64,000 nt of DNA from Struthidea cinerea (lineage: Eukaryota > Chordata > Aves > Passeriformes > Corcoracidae). A program made the position numbers and the translations under genes. The notes under the pieces are model-generated. The model was not told the DNA's origin. It ran no database searches and saw only the letters and a list, made by a program, of their open reading frames with translations. The DNA is taken from contig VZTI01000583.1 in assembly GCA_013397865.1 (NCBI GenBank), forward strand, positions 397,486-461,485, in the 5' to 3' direction. Below, in pieces: positions 58,201 through 64,000 of the stretch (positions are counted from its first letter, which is position 1; each line of letters opens with the position of its first letter).

Positions 58201-59145
58201 CAGATTGGACAGGGCTCTGGGCAACCTGGAGTAGTGGAAGGTGTCCCTGCCCATGGCAGGCAGTTTGGAACAGGATGATCTCTGAGGTCCCTTCCAACCC
58301 AAACCATTCTGTGATTCTCTGTTGCTAAGGTCATTATATCAGTGATGTCTATGATATCAAGAAGCAGTCCTGGTTCACCTACAATGACCTGGAAGTGTCT
58401 AGAACTCTAGAGACCACCGTTCAGTGTGACAGAGACAGAAGTGGATACATCTTCTTCTACATGCACAAGTAGGTGTCTTGGGGAATTTTGGTGCTAGAAA
58501 TTACCTGCTGACTGTGAGGAAGTGGGCTTCTCTTCTTCCTCTGGCCCTCTGCTGGGATGAAAAATATCTCCAGAATGACAAAATTGAAGTGCTCTTAGTT
58601 CAGAGGTGTGGGACTGTATGTCAGTAATACACAGTGTTTTAACAACTACATTAAATTGTATTTTAAGAACGGGATTCAGTGTCTCAGTGCATGTGTTGCA
58701 CCAGGAATCATAGTGGAGCTTGGGTTTTTTCCTTAAGTGCTGTGATATTCGTAAATGCCCTTACCCCTGCTCCTACCAGTTGTGTTGTTGCAGCCACGGT
58801 CATCTCAGGACACAGACAAAATGAGGTTTGTAGGTAGAAATTACATATTCTCAGGCACACAGAACTGAAGAAGGTTTGTCCCCCCTCTTCTGTCTTTACT
58901 AGTGCTTGGAGATATCAGATAAGACGTCTCTCTTTGCCAGGATCTGTGATGCTTGAGTTTGTGGAGTAAATCCAGTTGCTCATTCCCTCAGGGCTGTCTT
59001 ACGTAGTGGTTTGTTGTTGTACAAAACTTTCACTGTTGGTCTTTCCTTCTATTCTAGGGATATCTTTGATGAGTTACTAGAAACGGAAAAAAATGCACAG
59101 CCACTTAGCATGGAAGTAGGAAGATCGGTTCGTCAGCCTCTGTGA
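28280..59145 (+). CDS. USP37: USP37, ubiquitin-specific protease 37
   Basis: Twenty-three coding exons: 28280-28435, 31259-31430, 32523-32623, 33873-34054, 34411-34485, 35006-35103, 36605-36689, 37604-37765, 38263-38394, 40142-40265, 40514-40719, 41809-41926, 43141-43220, 43743-43907, 45369-45434, 46387-46537, 50304-50556, 52541-52707, 54524-54584, 56732-56847, 57745-57814, 58330-58468 and 59058-59145. All junctions are GT-AG and in phase. They total 2967 nt (988 aa; human 979). USP37 removes ubiquitin chains from substrates. In mammals it stabilises cyclin A and promotes S-phase entry, and it is itself controlled by APC/C-CDH1. Domains: PH-like N-terminus (MALLKVHGPVRMRSMQTGIT...), USP domain from about residue 344 with catalytic Cys352 (GNTCYMNA) and His915 (SGHYISDVYD), and an insert with three ubiquitin-interacting motifs and a KEN box at 791-793. 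The protein ends SMEVGRSVRQPL. The ATG opens the MALLKVHGP N-terminus, which matches the human MSPLKIHGP start. Confidence 0.98.
28436..31258 (+). other. USP37: USP37 intron after the first coding exon, no recognised element
   Basis: 2.8 kb with no transposon end, RNA gene or credible open frame that I can identify. Confidence 0.6.
31500..32070 (+). mobile_element. Solo LTR of an endogenous retrovirus, in a USP37 intron
   Basis: It begins TATCATGGTTTAACC, with the usual TG start mutated to TA, and ends CCAAAACCAGCACA. It is flanked by CATTT (31495-31499) and CATCT (32071-32075), a 5-base target duplication with one change. It is 571 bases long and has no internal genes. It lies in the sense orientation, 69 bases after the donor of the second coding exon. 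Reading through that donor would run into the LTR and reach a stop. Confidence 0.78.
35535..35685 (+). repeat. Possible ancient LINE 3' tail (L3/CR1-like)
   Basis: GAGCTCTTTGGGGCCAGGAC followed by a degenerate TTTGTACC stretch resembles the conserved 3' end of old vertebrate CR1/L3 or L2-type LINEs. It is heavily diverged and lies in the USP37 intron 35104-36604. An alignment would be needed to confirm it. Confidence 0.35.
36152..36177. repeat. 26-base perfect palindrome
   Basis: The left arm ATTACTATATACT (36152-36164) is followed without a spacer by its reverse complement (36165-36177). It is AT-rich and could form a cruciform. It lies in a USP37 intron. Confidence 0.9.
38003..38025. repeat. 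(TG)n(TA)n microsatellite
   Basis: Eight TG units followed by a short TA block in the USP37 intron 37766-38262. Confidence 0.9.
38235..38262 (+). promoter_or_regulatory. USP37: T25 polypyrimidine tract at the acceptor of the catalytic-Cys exon
   Basis: Twenty-five T (38235-38259), then CAG, directly precede the exon that encodes GNTCYMNA with catalytic Cys352. Homopolymer length is likely variable between individuals and hard to sequence. Confidence 0.85.
38263..43907 (+). other. USP37: USP37 catalytic domain, N-terminal part (Cys box and zinc-binding region)
   Basis: The six exons 38263-38394, 40142-40265, 40514-40719, 41809-41926, 43141-43220 and 43743-43907 encode residues about 344-619. 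Cys352 sits in NLGNTCYMNAILQSL. NDAHEFLSQCLDQL follows the usual USP QQDAHEF motif. CKMCGE and YSCEKCNGK form the CxxC...CxxC zinc-ribbon pairs, and LILHLKRYSFN is the conserved LxxxLxRF-type block. All are features of an active USP fold. Confidence 0.93.
44431..44530 (-). mobile_element. MIR-like ancient SINE fragment
   Basis: On the plus strand, GAGACACAGAGATTAAATGTG...GTCACACAGGAAGTGTGTGGCAGA...CCCTCAGGTCTC follows the reverse complement of the MIR core (GGCACAGAGAGGTTAAGT...GTCACACAG...GTGGCAGAG). It is diverged and in the USP37 intron 43908-45368. MIR elements pre-date amniote radiation, so a decayed copy in a bird is plausible. Confidence 0.55.
47240..48215 (+). mobile_element. Degenerate CR1 LINE fragment
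   Basis: Scattered stretches follow the CR1 ORF2 C-terminal coding region and 3' part: CTGGAGTTCTGTGTCCATC then TTTGGGCTC (about 47862-47890), and GGATAGAACAAGAAGTAATAG (in part, about 48104-48123) with AACACTTCCTGATGGTCAGG (about 48165-48184). Stops and indels interrupt any frame, so it is a dead copy in the 3.8 kb USP37 intron 46538-50303. The left boundary is uncertain. Confidence 0.5.
50304..56847 (+). other. USP37: USP37 regulatory insert with three ubiquitin-interacting motifs and a KEN box
   Basis: The four exons 50304-50556, 52541-52707, 54524-54584 and 56732-56847 encode residues about 692-890. UIM-like helices are DELLAAVLEISKRE (about 716-729), EEQELQQALAQSLQEQ (about 815-831) and DDLKRATELSLQ (about 839-851), each with the acidic...Ala...Ser pattern. 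DFDENKENKTPEG contains KEN at 791-793, equivalent to the human KEN box near 782 that APC/C-CDH1 recognises. The acidic stretch GSDEDSGNEDVLDMEY follows. Confidence 0.88.
57050..57075. repeat. Poly(A) tract (A26) in a USP37 intron
   Basis: An uninterrupted A run followed by (CAA)n-like sequence to about 57094. It could be the tail of an old retroposed insertion, but no body is recognisable. Confidence 0.85.
58150..58320 (+). mobile_element. CR1 LINE 3' end, adjoining a USP37 splice acceptor
   Basis: This is a good match to the avian CR1 3' region: GCAGAGAAGTTGTGGCTGCC, GTCCCTGCCCATGGCAGG, GATGATCTCTGAGGTCCC, TTCCAACCCAAACCATTC and a short ATTCTGTGATTCT tail. It is 5'-truncated, as CR1 copies usually are. 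The tail ends about 10 bases before the exon at 58330, so the pyrimidine tract and probably the branch point of that intron come from the element. Confidence 0.88.
58330..59145 (+). other. USP37: USP37 last two exons, with the catalytic histidine and C-terminus
   Basis: Exon 58330-58468 completes SSSGHYISDVYDIKK with catalytic His915 and continues to TYNDLEVS, the third catalytic position (Asn932/Asp933), and then GYIFFYMHK. Exon 59058-59145 encodes the tail DIFDELLETEKNAQPLS...VRQPL. The preceding exon 57745-57814 supplies HSYRLISIVSHIGSTSS. Its acceptor follows a run of T15C8. Confidence 0.93.
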
Positions 59146-61280
59146 AGAATAAAATACCTTGTTCCTCCTGAGGAGCAAGGAAGATTCTGAACTTGTGCCA
59201 GACACACAGGAGTAACAAACAGCTCAGGGCCAAAACATGAGACAAAAGGTAGAAGTATGGGACGCTTGGTTTGTTGAACCATCTGTGCAAGTCCTGGGCC
59301 TGAACTACGTGTTTAAACCTTGACATCCAGAGAGATCCTCCTGTGGTGAAATTTTTAATGTTTCTCAAATAATTTTGTCAGCATGGAGCCTTAAAGAGTT
59401 GCAACAAGCCACAAGACTACAGCTGCTCATAAACTGGTTTAAAAAATAGTGCAAAAAGAGACTCGACTTTAAAAGCCCATTCACATGTGAGACGTGAGTG
59501 GCGAAGATTTACATATCACTCGGCGCTTTTTTTCTTTTCTCCAAGAGCAATTTAAGCAATAGACTGTAACCTGGCGTGTGTTGTGTTAGTAATATTCACT
59601 GGAAAGCCAGATCACTGAGCAGGCTCTTGCCAGTCATCTGGCTAACAGGCATTTTGGAATCACTCAAGCTGATGCGTTGTGACATTCATGGGTTTGTAAG
59701 CGCTCCGCTATTTACGTGCGGTTCCAGGAAACAAACTGTCGGTGCTGTGGAATGTATTGATACCTGGTGGCAGCTCTGTTGTTTTTTTACACCATTCACT
59801 GTCATCCTCATTTAGACGTGAGATTATATATGTGATTTCTTTTGTTTTACAAGTTCTGTTTGATTGCATTTTCTCCATGAGGTTGTTGCATCAGTGCTGT
59901 TTGGAGAGGCGAGGTCTCTCGTTGGGTGTGCCGTGTTTCACACTGGAGTTGTGTTGCTTAGAGCTGCTCCGATGTGACTCTGGGATAGCTGAGTAGGTGG
60001 AGCAAACAGAGCAGTGGCAGGAGGTGAGCACAGCCTCTTTGCATATTCTGGGAGGGAAAGAGTGTTCTGGCGTTACCCTTCCTGTGCAGCACCTGGCACT
60101 TGAACTGCTCTGTGATTGAACCGTGGTCTTGTGTCACCCCAGGGTAAGAGGCTCTGTACTGCAGCCACGCCTCCGTTCTCCTCTCTGAGGAGTGCGGAGT
60201 GCTCAAACTGTGAAACTAAACCAGGTGGAAAGCTTTCGGAAGGCCCTTGTCCAGCATTAACAGAACATGGTTAGGAAGAAGTGATGCTTTCTGCTGGGTT
60301 TAGAAGCATGATGCTCCTTTTATAGCTTGTTTCAGCAGTGGGGGGAGAAGCCTATTAAGTTCATTTTTTTTCAGCACCTTTGCACTAATTTAGCAGGGGC
60401 AGATGTTTCCTTTCACTGACATTTACTCATTTCAGAGAAGTTGTTGCTGTAAGCAGAGTAGTTGCTCTTGTTTTGGCCTCTAGTTCTGATTTTTGCAGCC
60501 TGAGTTTTAGAGGTGAAAGACTTCCTTAAGGGAAAAAAAAGAAGAAAATCACCTTTTTTGCCATTGCGATAGTTTGAGTTTTTTAAACTATCATTAGGAG
60601 TTTCTCAGGAATAAATTGGCTGCAGCAAAGCTGACGAAACCATCGATTTAAGAGACAGCAGGCACCTTTCACGGGCACTTCCACACTAGAGCTTATCCTG
60701 GCAGGCTGGCAGGGCGCTGCCTCAGGGACCTCTTCCCACGTATGTGTGCAGCAGCAAGCGACAGCGAGTGACGACATCGGTGTCCTCCCCACCCCAAACA
60801 CTTGGGGAACCCTGGTGGGGTGAAGACTGACCTCCTTCCCACTTCCCAGGTGTGGGACAAGCACAGGGGCCCTGGTCACGGTGGCGTCTTCCTGGTCTCT
60901 GAGCCAGGAGCGAAGGTTTGGTTGTAGACATGCCAGAGTGTTTATCTGGTGAGATGCAGCCCGAGGGGGGTGTGTGTGTTAATTTATTACAAAGCATTAT
61001 ACTTTTCTATTGTCAGTACTAATTTTGGTCGAAGTCTGGGCAATGGGAAGAGGTGGTGACGTGGGAGTAGACCTTTGAACTGATCGCCCTGCGAATGTGA
61101 TGGACTGCTCCGTCCAGAGGGCAAACCTGTTTTCCCCAAGCACATCCTATGCTTGTGCTGTAAATAACTGGTATTCCTGTAGTATCAGAAGTCAGCTCTG
61201 CTTTTTTGGGTGGCAAGGTTGTTTTTACAAGGTGCTGCACTCCAGTTAATTTATAATAAAAGCAAACATTGCCTGATTTT
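59146..61280 (+). other. USP37: USP37 3' untranslated region
   Basis: AATAAA hexamers lie at 59148-59153 (three bases after the stop, probably too close to be used), 60610-60615 and 61255-61260. A later ATTAAA lies at 62505-62510. The 61255 signal gives a UTR of about 2.1 kb and the 62505 signal one of about 3.4 kb. No coding sequence was recognised. Confidence 0.55.
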
Positions 61281-63140
61281 TCAGTGCAGTAACTTTTGTT
61301 TAAAACCAGTTTTGTTTGGATCAAGGTGCAAAAGCTGATGCTTGAAACCAGTGTTCCTTGTTTTATGAAAAGTTCTTGCTTGTTATTCTAGTCATTAAGA
61401 ATTTGCAGACATATACTATAATTTAAGCTTTTTTGTTTGGCATACAGCAGCTCAGTTGCGCCTTCACCCGGGCAGGAGTGTCCACAGAGCCCCTTCCTTG
61501 CAGAAGCCAGTTTTTTCCCTGCCCAAGAGCAGTGGGGAGGATGATAGGTGTGTAATCCTCAAAAGATGTGCTGCCCGTCAGTCGTGTCATTCCCACTGCT
61601 CACGCTGTTGCAGCAGAAAGTTCAGTAAGGTTGGCCCTTCCATGTGGGATACCTGTCCTTGGGTATAGGGAGGTGAAGCTTAGTTGTGGGCCCTGAACAT
61701 GTACTAGCTCTTCCTCAGTTAAACATTTACCCACTTCTGAATCAACCTAGTTTAGTACAAGTGTGATTCAGCACAGAAACTCAAGGAACTCCCATCCCTC
61801 TGTTCCTCTCACCCCTTCGTTGTCTGACTTCGATAATTTGCTCTTGATTTACACTCCTAATCTGAGAGGGGCAGAGCTTTCATGTCAATGAACTGGAGCT
61901 TGTGTGCGGGTCCCTGGGGAGCCCTGGCCAGTGGGGCTGCACAAAAAGCCTTTGCAAAGCAAGGACTTGTTTTCCCACCAGAGCACTAGAGTGGGACTGA
62001 TGGGAGGAGAGAGCGGAGCTCTGCAACACCTGTGGCCTCGGCCTCCTCTTCCCCCCTGCTCAGCGCAGCACAGATAAGATCGCCCATGCATCTTCCTGCC
62101 TGCCCTGCATCCGAGGAAGGGCTGATCGCCAGCTCAGCGCTTCCTGCTGCGGTTCACCCTGGCACGAGGCACGCGGGGAATGTCGTGCTCCGGGGAGGGG
62201 GCTGGGAAAAACTCATCTGCTTTGTTTTTAATGGAGCTAATTATCCCTGTAATTGCCCGCCAAAGAGAGAAAAAGGGGTGCAGGACCCCTGGCAGCTGCT
62301 GTCCGTGTGGTTTGCTGCCAGACTCCAGCCTTGCCTGCCGCTGACTTCTGCCTGCACCCTGACTTTCTGGTTCTTTACACTGTTGATGTGGAGCAGTGCT
62401 TTTCTCTGTGTTTTAGCAGACCTGTTCCTCTCTATTCTTTACAGTTTTTGCTCTTGGGTTCCCCCTGCCCGTTTTTAAATGATGTGTAGATAGATTTTTG
62501 TGAAATTAAAACCTCTTTATTAACCCTCTATTGATTTGGAATCTTATTTCTGCTGGTTCTAGATAGGCACTGCACCTCTGCCTCCCCTTTTGCATTGGGA
62601 CTTTGCTCGGTTGCCTGGGAACATCGTGTGTTCGGTGCCCCTCAGCACGTCCATCCTGGCTCCCCTGACAGAGATTGGTCCCCATGGGGGACACCCCAGT
62701 GCCTCTCAGCATCGCTGTAGAGCCCAAGTAGAAGGGAGATGCCCTCTTCCCCTTCTGGGTCAAGGACAAGTGCTCCCTGGTGTGTGTCCCCACAGGCACA
62801 CTCTCCCCTTATTTATTACCTTTGGTACCACACAGTTACTGCAGTTCAGGCGATAAGGGAGGGAGTGGCTCCAGCTGTATACTGGACCTTTAGCCTGCAG
62901 CTGTGGGTGGCGGGATGGGGTGGGATGGGAGAGTCCTGCCTCCCAGAGCATGCCCAGCCTGTGCCTCACCTCTGAGCACAGCAAGGACAAAGGAAGGCCT
63001 CAGGGAAAAGGAGTTGAGCATCCTTCCCTGTGCTGCTGGTGCCCAGTCAAGACCTGTGTCTTCCTCTGTGCCAGCTCTTTACCAAATAACCCCCACATCT
63101 GGGGCTGGGCCCTGGGGTTGGAGGGGAGAGATCACAGCCC
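61281..63140. other. USP37-VIL1 intergenic region or distal USP37 3' UTR
   Basis: No gene, RNA or transposon was recognised. The ATTAAA at 62505-62510 (plus strand) could be the distal USP37 poly(A) site. GC content rises from about 61.9 kb towards VIL1. Confidence 0.5.
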
Positions 63141-63156
63141 TGTTCTTAAAATTAAT

Positions 63157-63162
63157 TTTATT
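63157..63162 (-). terminator. VIL1: Poly(A) signal of VIL1 (AATAAA on the minus strand)
   Basis: TTTATT on plus lies 42 bases beyond the villin stop codon. If used, it gives a very short 3' UTR of about 60-70 bases. Confidence 0.65.
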
Positions 63163-63203
63163 TACTAAAGAGCTGGGATTGTCCCTGTTCCCAGGCTCCT
63201 GCC

Positions 63204-64000
63204 CTAGAAGAGTCCTTTGTCCTTCTTGAGCTTCTGTTGTTTCCACAAGGGCAGGCTGCTGAAGGCGGAGCGGTTCATGCCAAAAACAGCCTGGAAGTCC
63301 CCATCGGAGAGGTGGTCCTGGGGCCGGAGAAAGGAAGCTGAGCTGAAGAACTGGGAGGGGGCTTTCCATCTCCCCTTCCAGCAGCCCCCTGGCCTCATCT
63401 TACCTCCTTCCTGCTGGGATCCACACCCCGGGGCAGGTCCTCGGCTGAGGTGTTCACCAGCACATCCAAGGGGAAGGTCTCCAGTTTGGTGGGGATGAGG
63501 GTGGTGGAGGCAGTGAAGACCTCTTGCCTGGATGTGAGCACCTGAATGGGGGGGTGCAGAGTCACGTCAGGGCCTGGCCCAGGGATGGAGGCACCAGGCT
63601 GGCTCCAGGTGCCTGCTCACTGGAGGATCTGTCCTTGCCGCTCCTCCTGGCATCTGCCAAGGGGATGGGGGGGCTTTCTGTGCCCCCACCCAGCCCAGCT
63701 GCCCTTCTCCTTGTGCCACTTACTGAGGTGAGCTCCCCAAGGCTGCTGTCATCACCCAGCTCAGCTCTCAGTGTCTCATAGGATTTCTTGTCCTGGGAAG
63801 GAGATAAAAGTGCTCAGCCCCTCGGCAGGGGTGGGGGTCAGGCAAGCTGCTGCCCACACCCTGGAGATGCTCCTGGGGCCACACCCACATCTGGTCCCAT
63901 CTGCAAAGGGACTCCCTGGTTTTTCAAACCCCCTCCATGACTCACGTCCCAGTTGAGAGGGTCCCAGGCCAGGAACCAGCCGGTGAAGGTGGGGGGCTCA
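63204..64000 (-). CDS. VIL1: VIL1, villin-1 (C-terminal part with headpiece)
   Basis: Exons, in transcript order: 64000-63946 (cut by the window edge), 63792-63724, 63541-63404 and 63317-63204 (stop TAG 63204-63206). They encode about 124 residues. The headpiece is clear: DLPRGVDPSRKEDHLSDGDF, then FGMNRSAFSSLPLWKQQ and KLKKDKGLF, with the hydrophobic core residues and C-terminal KKxKGLF of villin headpieces. FTGWFLAWDPLNW upstream belongs to the end of the sixth gelsolin repeat, joined by a variable linker (TASTTLIPTKLETFPLD). Villin caps, severs and bundles actin in epithelial microvilli, and the headpiece binds F-actin and is needed for bundling. The position beside USP37 matches human 2q35. 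The rest of the gene lies to the right. Confidence 0.95.

Noticed and set aside
59148..59153. AATAAA directly after the USP37 stop as the main poly(A) signal
   Set aside because: Cleavage 10-30 bases later would leave almost no 3' UTR, and better-placed signals exist downstream.

Overview
This is vertebrate nuclear DNA from a bird, most likely a songbird. The genes have many exons with GT-AG introns. The repeats are avian: CR1 LINE 3' ends, a tRNA-Ile-derived SINE with a CR1-like tail (as in the zebra-finch TguSINE1 family), and two solo LTRs with TGTCATGG-type ends. I could not run an alignment, so the species is not determined. Gene identities come from recognising the translated exons and from gene order, which matches human 2q35 in mirror image: ZNF142 - PLCD4 - CNOT9 (RQCD1) - USP37 - VIL1. 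Layout: (1) 1-2668 (+), the last three coding exons of ZNF142, a C2H2 zinc-finger protein. (2) 3452-10038 (-), all 15 coding exons of PLCD4 (753 aa), with a probable noncoding first exon and CpG island near 12.2-12.8 kb. ZNF142 and PLCD4 converge, with only 783 bp between their stop codons. (3) 15195-22285 (-), coding exons 2-8 of CNOT9 (291 aa in hand). The 8-residue first exon probably lies in the assembly gap at 27004-27654. (4) 28280-59145 (+), all 23 coding exons of USP37 (988 aa). CNOT9 and USP37 are head to head, and their shared promoter lies in or next to the gap. (5) 63204-64000 (-), the last four coding exons of VIL1 (villin) including the headpiece, converging on USP37. Every internal exon was checked for splice sites and phase, and each reconstructed frame is open throughout. 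The left part (about 1-15 kb) is visibly GC-rich with short introns. From about 17 kb the sequence becomes AT-richer with longer introns. The genes do unrelated jobs: transcriptional control (ZNF142), phosphoinositide signalling (PLCD4), mRNA deadenylation (CNOT9), deubiquitination in the cell cycle (USP37) and microvillar actin bundling (VIL1). They form a conserved neighbourhood, not a pathway. I found no previously undescribed system. The points most worth a second look are an AT-AC (U12-type) intron in PLCD4, a CR1 3' end that abuts the splice acceptor of the USP37 catalytic-histidine exon, a weak CNOT9 splice donor followed by a U-tract and an intronic AATAAA, and a probable false duplication around a one-base N gap at 13690.
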